64,000 nt of DNA from an uncultured Clostridia bacterium (GCA_947626575.1 CANQSR010000001.1:124001-188000); one strand, 5' to 3'. Numbered from the stretch's first letter, positions 36,459 through 44,639 are shown. The notes: generated by a model from the sequence alone, not told the origin. A program made the numbers and translations.

Positions 36459-36487
36459 CAAAAAAAGAAGCCCTGTGCGGGCTTCTT
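36459..36487 (-). terminator. Terminator of the 36503 gene
   Basis: AAGAAGCCC (36465-36473), TGTGC, GGGCTTCTT (36479-36487), with six A at 36459-36464 giving the minus-strand T-tail. Confidence 0.85.
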
Positions 36488-36502
36488 TCTTATGTACGCA
36501 GA

Positions 36503-38716
36503 TTATTTGTTCGCGTAGTTATAGATCTTGGAGAGCAGGCCGGTGGAAATGTATTTGCGGAACTTGCCCAGCGCACCGAAGATCTTGCCGAAGAATTCGC
36601 TGTTGTCCTCGCCGATCTTGTAGACGGGAAGCCCGAAGTCGCCCTTCATGTGGTTGATGAACAGGGTGTGGAACTCCGTCTTTTCTTCGTCCGTCAGACT
36701 TTCGAAGAAGGAATCGTAATTCCCGCTATACACCGTCTTGGACTGCGGCGCGGGTTCTTCCGCGGGCTTTTCGGGTTTCTCCTCCTCCGCGGCGGTATCC
36801 TCTCCGCGGGCCGCTGCAAGCAGACTGCGCACGAAATCGCTCAGTTCCTCTTCATTGACGGTCGCAGGTTGGGGCTGGGGCGCGGGTTCGGCCTTGGGCT
36901 GTTCCTCTGCGGCGGGCTGAGGCTCAGGCTGAGGCTGGGGCTGGGGCGCGGGTTCCTCCGCGACGGGTTCGGGCTTGGGTTCCTCTTCGGGCGCGGGTTC
37001 GGGTTCAGGCTTGGGCTGTTCCTCCGCGGCGGGCTGAGGCTGAGGTTGGGGCTGGGGGGCGGGTTGCGGCTGAGGCGGCACCTGCACGATCACAACGGGA
37101 GGCGTTGCGGGCGCCTGTTGCAACACGATGGGCATCCCCTGCTGTTGCGGCTGCTGGCGATAGGGAGGAGCAGGACGCATGGGCTGTTGCATTCCCATAC
37201 CCATATTCATCCCCATATTCATGCCCATTCCCATTCCCTGTCCCATCGGCATGGGCATCGGCATGGGCATCGGCATAGGCATCGGCATGGGCATCGGCTG
37301 GGGCGCCGGTTGCGGCGCGGGAGCGGGTGCGGGCTGCGGTGCGGAAGGCTGAGGATAGGGTACCGGGAACGGCATGGGTTGTACGATAGGCTGCACGATG
37401 GGCTGCTGCGGCTGTTGTTGCTGCTGCGGCGGATAGGGCGGATAAGGCGGGTACGGCGGATAAGGCGGATAGGACTGAGGCTGTGCGGGCGCGGGAGCCT
37501 GTGCCGGCGCCTGTGAGGCGGCGGGTGCGACCCCGGCGGGCGCTTCGGGCGGAAGCCTGTAATCCGCTTCGGGCCTGCTCCTCTCTTCGAGGGGCGCGTT
37601 GATATCATACACCGCGAAGCCGTCGTTTTCCTCATCGTACTCACGGTCGAACTTATCCTTTCTCACATCCACCGCGATGGAGTGCGCATTGCGGTCGCGG
37701 CGGCGCTTGGTGACGAGAAGCGAATTGAAGATCCCGAACAGGAAGGCAAGAAGGCTTGCCGCAAGCAGGAGGATATTGGTATAGAGCGTGAGGCGGTCAC
37801 CCGTAAAGAGGGTCCATCTGCCGCCCGTGAGATCGGGTTTGCAGATGAATACCAGATTGAACGCGATGACGACGGCGAGCTGGATCCCGTAACGCACGGC
37901 GTCGAAGGGATAGAAACGCTTGGCGTTGAGGCGGAATACGCTCAGCACGAGGTTGAAGGCGATGATGCCCATGAGCGCAAGGACGGCTATGGCAAGCACC
38001 TTATCGGAATGATAGAGCGCCCCGATGCCCGACACGATGTAGTCGTTGAACAGCGTTCCCTTGATGCAGAGCGCAACGGCCGCGGCCGACGTCAAAATGA
38101 CGGTCAGCACATTGAAGATGCCGACTGCCTTTCTGCGGCAAAGGGTGACGATGAGCAAAATGACGAGCGTGCCGCCGCCGACGATCAGCGTGGGGATATC
38201 GATGCTGAACGTCACTTTCCCGAACAGGGAGATGGTGGGAAGTACCGCGCCCGCGCCGTAATAGATTACGGAGATGAGGATCCAAAGATAGGAGAGCGCA
38301 ACGAGGTATCCCGAAACCATGGCGCAATTTCTCGCGGCCTTGCCGCGCGTGATGCACGAAGCGATTCCGAGGACGAGGGACATGACGACCGCGACCGCGA
38401 GGAACAGGACCTGCGCAAGGCCGAGGACGGTATGCACCGCATTGCCGAGGGACCCGAACACAAGCCCGCCGGTAAAGAAGTACTTCAACATCTCATAGAG
38501 ATAACCGAACAGCGATCCCGTGACGAAGGCGGCCCCGCCGAGAGGCATGTCCGCCCCATAGGGATAGAGAACGGCGTCGCTGTGAAGGAAGAAGCTGACG
38601 TATTTCCCTAAGTACCCAAGGAAGAGCCCGGCGACCGCAAGCAGGAAAAAGACGACCGCGAGGACGCGATATCTGATTGTGGGGACCGAGCCGGCTGTGT
38701 AAACAGTTTTGCTCAT
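36503..38716 (-). CDS. Membrane protein with long Pro/Gln/Met-rich region and conserved C-terminal domain
   Basis: 737 residues. About nine hydrophobic helices in residues 15-350, then a linker of about 300 residues of extreme composition: PYPP repeats, poly-Gln, PM and GMGMNM dipeptide runs, and alternating PQPEP/AEEQPKPE repeats. The last 75 residues look folded (YDSFFESLTDEEKTEFHTLF, then YKIGEDNSEFFGKIFGALGKFRKYI). Family not recognised. It has a perfect sigma-A promoter and a GGAGG site, so it is likely abundant. The tail is probably cytosolic because a KRRRDR motif follows the last helix. Confidence 0.82.
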   Translation of the reverse strand: MSKTVYTAGSVPTIRYRVLAVVFFLLAVAGLFLGYLGKYVSFFLHSDAVLYPYGADMPLGGAAFVTGSLFGYLYEMLKYFFTGGLVFGSLGNAVHTVLGLAQVLFLAVAVVMSLVLGIASCITRGKAARNCAMVSGYLVALSYLWILISVIYYGAGAVLPTISLFGKVTFSIDIPTLIVGGGTLVILLIVTLCRRKAVGIFNVLTVILTSAAAVALCIKGTLFNDYIVSGIGALYHSDKVLAIAVLALMGIIAFNLVLSVFRLNAKRFYPFDAVRYGIQLAVVIAFNLVFICKPDLTGGRWTLFTGDRLTLYTNILLLAASLLAFLFGIFNSLLVTKRRRDRNAHSIAVDVRKDKFDREYDEENDGFAVYDINAPLEERSRPEADYRLPPEAPAGVAPAASQAPAQAPAPAQPQSYPPYPPYPPYPPYPPQQQQQPQQPIVQPIVQPMPFPVPYPQPSAPQPAPAPAPQPAPQPMPMPMPMPMPMPMPMPMGQGMGMGMNMGMNMGMGMQQPMRPAPPYRQQPQQQGMPIVLQQAPATPPVVIVQVPPQPQPAPQPQPQPQPAAEEQPKPEPEPAPEEEPKPEPVAEEPAPQPQPQPEPQPAAEEQPKAEPAPQPQPATVNEEELSDFVRSLLAAARGEDTAAEEEKPEKPAEEPAPQSKTVYSGNYDSFFESLTDEEKTEFHTLFINHMKGDFGLPVYKIGEDNSEFFGKIFGALGKFRKYISTGLLSKIYNYANK

Positions 38717-38758
38717 AAAAAACCTCCGTTTTCATTGAGAACTATGGTAACATAGCTT

Positions 38759-38787
38759 ATTATAGCATGGAAATATAATTATGTCAA
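38759..38787 (-). promoter_or_regulatory. Promoter of the 36503 gene
   Basis: Minus strand TTGACA (38782-38787), 17 bases, TATAAT (38759-38764). Confidence 0.88.
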
Positions 38788-38880
38788 TAACTCAATCAAA
38801 AAATCAGAGAATTCTTTCCCGCTTTTTTCATGGAAATTTGCGGAAAGGCGGCCGCTTGCCCAAAGAATTTGCAAACCTGC

Positions 38881-38909
38881 TTGCAATTTTTCCCATCCCG
38901 TGCTATACT
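38881..38909 (+). promoter_or_regulatory. Promoter of the PucR-type regulator
   Basis: TTGCAA (38881-38886), 17 bases, TATACT (38904-38909). Confidence 0.7.
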
Positions 38910-38946
38910 TTTTCCGTGACCCCGTATTACGGGGGAGGGAGCGCAA

Positions 38947-39903
38947 ATGGAAGTTCATGCCGAACTCGAAGCCCTGCTCGGCGAGATCGCCGAAAAGACG
39001 GGCGTGGAAATTTACCTTACGCCGCGCGGGGGCGCGGAGACGCAGTTTACCCTGCAAGCGGACGGCCGCACCGTGGAGGCATATCTTGCGGGCGAGGGCG
39101 AAGCCGCCGAACAGAGCGCGCGCCTTGCCGCCTACCTCTTCTCCGTGCGTGCGCGCGAGCCGTATGCCGACCGCCGCGACGAATTGCGGGCCGTCCTCAC
39201 GGGCGAGGGCGGCGCATGGCGCCTTCTCCGCTATATGTCCAAATACCGCGTGCGGGACGGCGCATGTTTTGCGGCGGAGGTCGTCGTGGACAAGCTCGCC
39301 GAGGAGGCGCTCGCCCACATCTCCCTGCTCATCGAGGAGGGGCGGGATGCCGCCCTGTTCACGGGCGAAAAGCGCATCGCCGTCGTGAAATTCGCCGAAG
39401 AAGAGCAGTCTGCCTACGAATTCGGCGTGTTCCTCGCACAGTCGCTCTATGAGGAGCTGGGCTTGAAGGCAAGCGTGGGGGTAGGGTGCGAGATGAAGTC
39501 CTTCCGCGAGATTGGCTTCTCCTATTCGCAGGCCGCTTCCGCCATACGCATGAGCGACCTCTTCCGCAGCGAAGGCTCCGTGCATTCCTACCGGGAGTAT
39601 CTGCTCGTCCGCCTGCTCGAAGATGTGCCGCGGCCCCGTCTCAAAGAGTATCTCGGACAGTTCCGCGTGGAGGGGGCGGCGGAGATCTTCGGGGATGCCG
39701 AGATGACGTCGACGGCAGAAGCGTTTCTCGGAAGCAGTCTGAACATCGCCGAGACCAGCCGCAACCTCTTTCTGCACCGCAACACGCTCGCTTACCGCCT
39801 CGATAAGATCGAGCGGGCGACGGGCCTCAACATCAGAAAGTTTTCCGACGCGGTGACCTTCCGCGTCATCACCATTCTCTATAAATTGCTGGAAATGGCG
39901 TAA
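38947..39903 (+). CDS. PucR/CdaR-type helix-turn-helix regulator
   Basis: 318 residues. The C-terminal HTH (about residues 255-310) matches the PucR family: SSLNIAETSRNLFLHRNTLAYRLDKIERATGLNIRKF. The first 60 residues resemble a small sensor region, and the middle resembles the GGDEF-like central domain of CdaR regulators (VGVGCEMKSFREIGFSYSQAASAIRM). GGGGGAGGG precedes the ATG. Ligand and targets unknown; an S41 protease gene follows after 18 bases. Confidence 0.9.
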   Translation: MEVHAELEALLGEIAEKTGVEIYLTPRGGAETQFTLQADGRTVEAYLAGEGEAAEQSARLAAYLFSVRAREPYADRRDELRAVLTGEGGAWRLLRYMSKYRVRDGACFAAEVVVDKLAEEALAHISLLIEEGRDAALFTGEKRIAVVKFAEEEQSAYEFGVFLAQSLYEELGLKASVGVGCEMKSFREIGFSYSQAASAIRMSDLFRSEGSVHSYREYLLVRLLEDVPRPRLKEYLGQFRVEGAAEIFGDAEMTSTAEAFLGSSLNIAETSRNLFLHRNTLAYRLDKIERATGLNIRKFSDAVTFRVITILYKLLEMA

Positions 39904-39921
39904 AACGCCAAAAGGAGTTCT

Positions 39922-41226
39922 ATGAAAAGGGACAACTCGCTATCCGCGGCGCCCAAGGAAGATGCGCCGCGCACGAAAGAGAAAGGCAGAAGGGCTTTGG
40001 CTGTAATATGCTGTTTGCTCGCGGCCCTTCTCTTTTTTACTATTGGCTGGTTCGGCCACTACCTTTCGCTCGGCGGCCGCGTGCGCAGTCTGCTGTGGGC
40101 GGTGGATACGGCAGAGCAAAACTTCTTGGGCGGCGTCACCGAGGAGGAACTCTTCGAAAAGTTCTTCGGCGATCTCGCCCTCGACCCCTACTCGGAGTAC
40201 TATACGCGCGAGGAATACGAGGCCGTATATTCCCGCCATGAGGGGAAACGCGCCGATTACGGCTTCAACTTCTTTGCGGCGGGAGAGGATCTGCACATCG
40301 CCCGCATCACGGGCAACTCGCCCGCCGACCGCGCGGGCATCGAGGGGGGCATGTATGTTCTCGCCTTCGGCGCGGATGCGGACCATTTGCAGACGGGCGG
40401 CTATGACGACTTCCGCACGCTGCTCAACTCCTCCGCCGAGGTGACCGTGCGTTGCGGCTTCGATGAGGGCGGCTCGGACGCCGCGCTCTATACGCTTACG
40501 CGTCCGCAGACGCCGTACCGCGCCGCCTCCTGCCTCTACCGTGACGGCGAGGGCGCCCTGCGCTTCGTCGGGGACGGCAAGGCTTCCGCAGGTGCGCTCG
40601 AAGGCATCCCCGCGGATACCGCGTACCTGCGCATCGACGAATTTTACGGCACGGCGGCCGAGGAGACGGCCGCGGCGCTTGCCGCCATGAAGGCGCGCGG
40701 GAAGAAAAATCTTATCCTCGATCTGCGCAACAACGGCGGCGGCTACCTCTCCGTCTTTCAGAAGATCGCGGCGTGCTTTCTGCGGGATGCCGCCGAAGAG
40801 AGGCCCGTCGTGGCCGTTTCACGCGAAAAGAGCGGGCGGGAGACCGTATGGCGCGCGCCCGCAAACAGGTTTTCGGAGTTTTTCGGAGATGACGCGAAGA
40901 TCTATGTGCTTGCCAACGAGAACACCGCCTCGGCCTCGGAGTGCCTCATCGGTGCGCTCGTCGCCTACAACGCCGTCCCTTACGGGCATATCTATCTGCG
41001 CGCGGAGACGGGGAGAACGTACGGCAAGGGCATCATGCAGTCGACCTATTCCGATGCGGCGGGCAACCGCCTGAAACTCACCAACGCGCAGATGTATTGG
41101 CCCGACGGGGTCACGACCATCCACGGGCGGGGCGTGACTTTGGCGGACGGCGCCGTCGCCGTGGAGGCATCCGTCTATCCTGCGGCGCAGGATGAATTTC
41201 TCCGCGCGGTCTATGCGGATATTTAA
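39922..41226 (+). CDS. S41-family carboxy-terminal processing protease with PDZ domain
   Basis: 434 residues. One N-terminal transmembrane segment (about residues 27-48, ICCLLAALLFFTIGWFGHYL), so the catalytic part is outside. PDZ domain about residues 105-195. Peptidase core: ILDLRNNGGGYLSVFQKI, nucleophile Ser in ENTASASECLIGALV and general-base Lys in RTYGKGIMQST. Probably in one unit with the PucR-type gene. CtpA/B relatives process envelope or sporulation proteins; target unknown. Confidence 0.93.
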   Translation: MKRDNSLSAAPKEDAPRTKEKGRRALAVICCLLAALLFFTIGWFGHYLSLGGRVRSLLWAVDTAEQNFLGGVTEEELFEKFFGDLALDPYSEYYTREEYEAVYSRHEGKRADYGFNFFAAGEDLHIARITGNSPADRAGIEGGMYVLAFGADADHLQTGGYDDFRTLLNSSAEVTVRCGFDEGGSDAALYTLTRPQTPYRAASCLYRDGEGALRFVGDGKASAGALEGIPADTAYLRIDEFYGTAAEETAAALAAMKARGKKNLILDLRNNGGGYLSVFQKIAACFLRDAAEERPVVAVSREKSGRETVWRAPANRFSEFFGDDAKIYVLANENTASASECLIGALVAYNAVPYGHIYLRAETGRTYGKGIMQSTYSDAAGNRLKLTNAQMYWPDGVTTIHGRGVTLADGAVAVEASVYPAAQDEFLRAVYADI

Positions 41227-41480
41227 CGGATCCCGCCGAGAAATTTCGCGAGAAGATCTGTTCCGCCGGCCCCCTCATCGGGCCGGTTTTCTTTTGCCTC
41301 GGAAGGCCTTTCGTCGCTTTTCGAAGGCTTTGTTTCGGACATGGTAGCCCCGTTTTCCGCGAGCGCTTGAATGAGTTCGCGGTTTTCGCGGTAAAAATCG
41401 AGGGCGGAACGGAGCTTTTGTTTGAATTCGTCGTCGCCGCCCGCATAGGCGAGTAAAAATAAGAGCGCGAAAGTTTCCAT
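41223..41480 (-). CDS. Small hypothetical protein
   Basis: 85 residues, converging with the S41 gene with a four-base overlap of stops. Hydrophobic METFALLFLLAYA start, a helix DEFKQKLRSALDFYRENRELIQALAENG, and an acidic, Lys/Ser-rich tail ending TDLLAKFLGG. Family not recognised. GGATGGGG before the ATG. A CGGACATGGTA word lies antisense in it (41336-41346). Confidence 0.6.
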   Translation of the reverse strand: METFALLFLLAYAGGDDEFKQKLRSALDFYRENRELIQALAENGATMSETKPSKSDERPSEAKENRPDEGAGGTDLLAKFLGGIR

Positions 41481-41485
41481 ATCCC

Positions 41486-41528
41486 CATCCTATGCCGCAA
41501 GCAAAAAACGATGTTCGGGCATAGGATG
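41486..41528. promoter_or_regulatory. 11 bp inverted repeat between divergent small genes
   Basis: CATCCTATGCC (41486-41496) and GGCATAGGATG (41518-41528), perfect arms 21 bases apart, symmetric between the 41480 and 41544 starts. Could be an operator or a symmetric leader for both mRNAs. No TTGACA/TATAAT is clear here. Confidence 0.6.
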
Positions 41529-41543
41529 TAAAAAGAGGTGACT

Positions 41544-41807
41544 ATGGACGATTTTGCAAGTTACACGCCCAAGAAAAAGACGGATGAGGAATGGTTGAAG
41601 GAGGCGGACGGCCTTTTGAAAGAATACGGCGGCCGCAGTGAAGGGGAGATCCTCGGTGCGATCTACCGCCGCGCCGTGGAAGGCAAGCGGGACGGCACCC
41701 TCACCAACGACCAGATCGACGCCTTCTATGCGCAGTTTGCGCCCATGCTCGACGGCTTCAAGCGCAGAAAGCTCAAAAAGATCGTGGAAGATCTCAAACG
41801 CATGTGA
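41544..41807 (+). CDS. Small hypothetical protein, helical
   Basis: 87 residues from the ATG with AAGAGGTG just upstream. Entirely charged and helical (DEEWLKEADGLLKEYGGRSEGEILGAIYRRAVEGKRDG, then LDGFKRRKLKKIVEDLKRM). No known domain. Divergent from the 41480 small gene; convergent with the desulfurase (stop codons three bases apart). Confidence 0.75.
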   Translation: MDDFASYTPKKKTDEEWLKEADGLLKEYGGRSEGEILGAIYRRAVEGKRDGTLTNDQIDAFYAQFAPMLDGFKRRKLKKIVEDLKRM

Positions 41808-41810
41808 CCT

Positions 41811-42929
41811 TTACAGCTGTCTGAGCGCGGCGAGCAGGGCGTTGGCTTCCCGCATCCCCTGAAAGGGGGAAAAGGAGGCGCGCACCAGCCCGTCGGGGAA
41901 AGTGCCGAGCGCGCGGTGGACGAGGGGCGCACAATGCAGTCCCCCGCGGACGGCGATGTCGAAGCGTTCGGAAAGCAGGCCCGCGGCCTCTTCCGAATCG
42001 TATTTCGGATGGCGGAACGCGGCGATGCCGCACATGTTGGGCTTAAAATAGGGGATGCACCCCGCGGAAGGCAGTTTTTCCGCCAAATATGCGGTGACCG
42101 AGAGCAGGCGTTCGGCGTCGTCCGCGCGGCGCGCCTTCACGAGCAGGGCGCCCTCGAAGAGCGAACAGATCGCAGGGTACGAGAGCGTCCCCGCTTCGAG
42201 GCGGTCGGGGTAGAAGGCGGGCATATCGGGACTGAAGCTCTCGCTGCCCGTCCCCCCGAAGAGAACGGGGTCGGGGTCGAAGCGTTCGGAAAAGAGGAGC
42301 GCCGCCGCGCCCTGTATCGCGTGCAGGCCCTTATGCCCCGCGACGGCAAGCGCGTCGATGCCCGCCTCCTTCATACGGAGCGGAATGTGGCCCGCGCCCT
42401 GTGCGCCGTCGGCAAGCAGAAATACTTTTTCGGGCAACTTTTCCCGGATGGCTTTGAGATCGGGCGCATAGCCCGTGACGTTGGAGGCCGCCGTGACGGC
42501 GACGAGTTTGGTCCGCTCCGTCACAAAGGAGGCCACCATGTCCGCGTCGATGCCTCCGTTTTCATCGGGCGGCACAACGTCGTAGCTCACGTTTTTCGTC
42601 TTTTTCAGATGTTCCAGCGGCCGCAGAACGGAGTTGTGTTCCAAACAGGTGCATACGGCGTGGTCGCCCTCTTTGAGGATGCCGAGGATGGCATAGTTGA
42701 GCGCCTCCGTACAGCTCCGCGTGAATACGACGCGCTCGTAACCATAGCCGTCAAAGAGGTTTGAGAGAAGGTTGCGGCACGCAAGCACGTGTTCGCTCTG
42801 GGCAATGGAGAGGCGGTGGCCGCTCCGCCCCGGATTTGCGCACGCCTTCATGGCGGCAAGCACGGCGCTCTGCACGGCCGCGGGCTTAAAACCGCCTGTG
42901 GCGGCGTTGTCGAGATAGATCATAGGCAT
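41811..42929 (-). CDS. Class V aminotransferase, cysteine desulfurase type
   Basis: 372 residues. PLP enzyme of the NifS/SufS group. PLP Lys in AVAGHKGLHAIQG (about residue 196). The catalytic-Cys loop RGGLHCAPLVHRALGT (about residue 333) is of the SufS/selenocysteine-lyase type rather than IscS. Divergent DUF3343 gene 49 bases away, the usual partner of such desulfurases, supports sulfur or selenium trafficking. GGAGAATG precedes the ATG. Confidence 0.92.
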   Translation of the reverse strand: MPMIYLDNAATGGFKPAAVQSAVLAAMKACANPGRSGHRLSIAQSEHVLACRNLLSNLFDGYGYERVVFTRSCTEALNYAILGILKEGDHAVCTCLEHNSVLRPLEHLKKTKNVSYDVVPPDENGGIDADMVASFVTERTKLVAVTAASNVTGYAPDLKAIREKLPEKVFLLADGAQGAGHIPLRMKEAGIDALAVAGHKGLHAIQGAAALLFSERFDPDPVLFGGTGSESFSPDMPAFYPDRLEAGTLSYPAICSLFEGALLVKARRADDAERLLSVTAYLAEKLPSAGCIPYFKPNMCGIAAFRHPKYDSEEAAGLLSERFDIAVRGGLHCAPLVHRALGTFPDGLVRASFSPFQGMREANALLAALRQL

Positions 42930-42946
42930 TCTCCACGGATTTTTTA

Positions 42947-42955
42947 TGCTATAAT
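42947..42955 (+). promoter_or_regulatory. Extended -10 promoter of the DUF3343 gene
   Basis: TGC directly followed by TATAAT (42950-42955). No good -35, as is common for extended -10 promoters. Confidence 0.6.
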
Positions 42956-42978
42956 ATACGAAGGCAGGTCGAAATTAT

Positions 42979-43212
42979 ATGACGATACTCGCTGTATTTC
43001 GTTCGCGTGCGCAGTCGCTCGATTATCTTTCCGCGTTGAAGGCGGCGGGGGTCTCCGCGCAGGCCGTCTCCACGCCCAAGGAGGCGGGGGTCGGGTGCGG
43101 CGTCTCGGTAAAATTCGATGAGCGCGCGCTGTTCCGCGCGAAGGCCGTGCTTGCAAAGCGGCCGTATTCCTCGTTTTCGGGATTTTTAAGGCAGGGCGGC
43201 GGGTTTTTGTAA
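42979..43212 (+). CDS. DUF3343 (putative Se/S carrier-like) protein
   Basis: 77 residues. Short alpha/beta fold beginning MTILAVFRSRAQSLDYLSALK, with the family motif STPKEAGVGCGVSVKF containing one Cys. DUF3343 proteins are commonly encoded with cysteine desulfurases and are proposed to carry sulfur or selenium. No clear ribosome-binding site (CAGGTCG). Confidence 0.85.
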   Translation: MTILAVFRSRAQSLDYLSALKAAGVSAQAVSTPKEAGVGCGVSVKFDERALFRAKAVLAKRPYSSFSGFLRQGGGFL

Positions 43213-43216
43213 ACGC

Positions 43217-43245
43217 TTGCCTTTTCCCTGAGACCGTGGTATAAT
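43217..43245 (+). promoter_or_regulatory. Promoter of nth, leaderless arrangement
   Basis: TTGCCT (43217-43222), 17 bases, TATAAT (43240-43245). Only six bases separate the -10 from the nth ATG, so transcription would start at the ATG. Confidence 0.75.
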
Positions 43246-43251
43246 GGCCGC

Positions 43252-43893
43252 ATGGATAAGTGCAGTATGATCTTGGACGAGCTGGAAAGGTTGTACCCCG
43301 ATGCGCGTCCCGCCCTCATTTTCCGTACCCCATATGAGCTTTTGGTCGCCGTCATCCTCTCGGCGCAGTGTACGGATGAGCGCGTCAACAAAGTCACGAA
43401 GGTGCTGTTCGAGAAGTATGATACGCCCTCCGCCATGGTGCGGCTCAGCCGGGAGGAACTCGAAAAATACATCTATTCCTGCGGGTTTTACCGCAACAAG
43501 GCCGCGCACATCCTCTCTGCCTCGCGCGATATTTTGGAGAAATTCCATGGCGAGGTCCCGCCGACGCTCGAAGAACTGAGAACGCTTGCGGGCGTGGGCA
43601 GAAAGACGGCCAACGTCGTCTATGCGGTCGCCTTCGGCGGCAACGCCATCGCCGTGGATACGCACGTGTTCCGCGTCTCCAACCGTTTGGGGCTGGCGGC
43701 GGGGAAGACGCCCGAAGCCGTCGAGGAGGGGCTGATGAAAGTCATCCCAGAAGAGATGTGGTCGAGGGCGCACCATCTTCTCATCTGGCACGGGAGAAGG
43801 GTGTGCCACTCGCAGAGACCCGATTGCGAAAATTGTACGCTCAAATCGCTGTGTACGTATTATGAAGACAACAAACGGGGCGCCCATGTCTGA
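43252..43893 (+). CDS. nth: Endonuclease III (DNA glycosylase/AP lyase)
   Basis: 213 residues. Removes oxidised pyrimidines. Helix-hairpin-helix LRTLAGVGRKTANVV with the catalytic Lys in GRKTAN and Asp in AVDTHVFRV, and the C-terminal 4Fe-4S loop CHSQRPDCENCTLKSLC. The N-terminus matches the family from the ATG at 43252, yet there is no Shine-Dalgarno and the -10 box ends at 43245, so the mRNA is probably leaderless. Confidence 0.96.
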   Translation: MDKCSMILDELERLYPDARPALIFRTPYELLVAVILSAQCTDERVNKVTKVLFEKYDTPSAMVRLSREELEKYIYSCGFYRNKAAHILSASRDILEKFHGEVPPTLEELRTLAGVGRKTANVVYAVAFGGNAIAVDTHVFRVSNRLGLAAGKTPEAVEEGLMKVIPEEMWSRAHHLLIWHGRRVCHSQRPDCENCTLKSLCTYYEDNKRGAHV

Positions 43894-43923
43894 GGGAAGG
43901 CCTTCGGAAAAGCGCGTATAAAA

Positions 43924-43957
43924 ACCTCCCGCGTGGGCCAAAACCAACGCAGGAGGT
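43924..43957 (+). promoter_or_regulatory. Inverted repeat covering the ribosome-binding site of the coat gene pair
   Basis: ACCTCC (43924-43929) and GCGT (43931-43934) can pair with ACGC (43947-43950) and GGAGGT (43952-43957), hiding the Shine-Dalgarno of the 43964 gene. Whether the left arm is transcribed is unknown, since a TATAAA at 43917 would start transcripts close to it. Confidence 0.5.
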
Positions 43958-43963
43958 ATTTTT

Positions 43964-44158
43964 ATGACCAATCTGACCGCAAAAGATTTGGATGTGCTGA
44001 CGCACGTTCTCACGGGAGAGGAAATGGCATGCAAGAAGGCGCGCATCTATGCCAACACGCTCACCGACGCGGCGCTCGCCGAGACGATGAACGAGATCGC
44101 GATGCAACACGAACAGCGCTTCGAAGCGCTCTTCAAGTTATTGGGAGGGAAGGGATGA
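43964..44158 (+). CDS. Small helical protein upstream of CotF-like coat protein
   Basis: 64 residues, AGGAGGT site upstream. Ferritin-like helical pattern (LDVLTHVLTGEEMACKKARIYANTL and EIAMQHEQRFEALFKLLG), similar to small spore coat/CotF-related proteins of Clostridia. ATGA overlap with the next gene. Likely spore or stress associated, by context. Confidence 0.8.
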   Translation: MTNLTAKDLDVLTHVLTGEEMACKKARIYANTLTDAALAETMNEIAMQHEQRFEALFKLLGGKG

Positions 44159-44457
44159 AACAATCGAGAAAGGATATCATGCTCTCGGAAAAAGACGCGC
44201 TTCAAGACATGCTCGACGTGGAAAAGCTGCTCATGAGCTACTATTCCATGGCGCTCACGGAGGGCAGTTCGGCGGCCTTCCGCAAGGAAATTCTGAAAAA
44301 TTATTCGGCGCACGAAAAGACGCAGTTCTCCATCTTCGAGCAGATGCTTTCGCGCGGGTACTATGAAGTCCAGCCCGCGCCCAAGATGATGATCGACCAG
44401 AACGCGGAGAAGTTTTCCAAGGCCAAGAAGCAGATGGCTTCGGCGAGCGGGCAGTGA
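44155..44457 (+). CDS. CotF-family spore coat protein
   Basis: 100 residues. Matches the CotF pattern: KDIMLSEKDALQDMLDVEKLLMSYYSMALTE and a second helix SAHEKTQFSIFEQMLSRGYYEVQPA. Acid-rich, no signal. Starts in the stop of the preceding gene. With the SpoVB-like gene and the sigma operon it is one of the better signs of sporulation in this organism. Confidence 0.88.
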   Translation: MKQSRKDIMLSEKDALQDMLDVEKLLMSYYSMALTEGSSAAFRKEILKNYSAHEKTQFSIFEQMLSRGYYEVQPAPKMMIDQNAEKFSKAKKQMASASGQ

Positions 44458-44504
44458 CGCATGGGATTCCCCCGTGCGGCGCATACTGTCCTTGGGGGGA
44501 CAGT

Positions 44505-44612
44505 ATGAAAAAAAAGAAAACCGATTACGCGCACAACCCGCACTATTGCATGATCATGCCGGATAGCGAGGAGCGCGACGACGAGGACATCGCCTCCACG
44601 GGCCAATCGTAA
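44505..44612 (+). CDS. 35-residue small protein
   Basis: Encodes MKKKKTDYAHNPHYCMIMPD followed by an acidic end and TAA, immediately before a strong terminator. A GGGGGG lies seven bases upstream. TACTGTCC (44484-44491) and GGACAGTA (44498-44505) form a perfect inverted repeat that overlaps the start codon. CATACTGTC (44482-44490) resembles a sporulation-type -10. No family recognised; coding is plausible but not proven. Confidence 0.5.
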   Translation: MKKKKTDYAHNPHYCMIMPDSEERDDEDIASTGQS

Positions 44613-44614
44613 AA

Positions 44615-44639
44615 AACTTCCCTTCGGGGAAGTTTTTTT
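44615..44639 (+). terminator. Terminator with TTCG loop
   Basis: AACTTCCC (44615-44622), TTCG, GGGAAGTT (44627-44634), T7. Confidence 0.92.
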
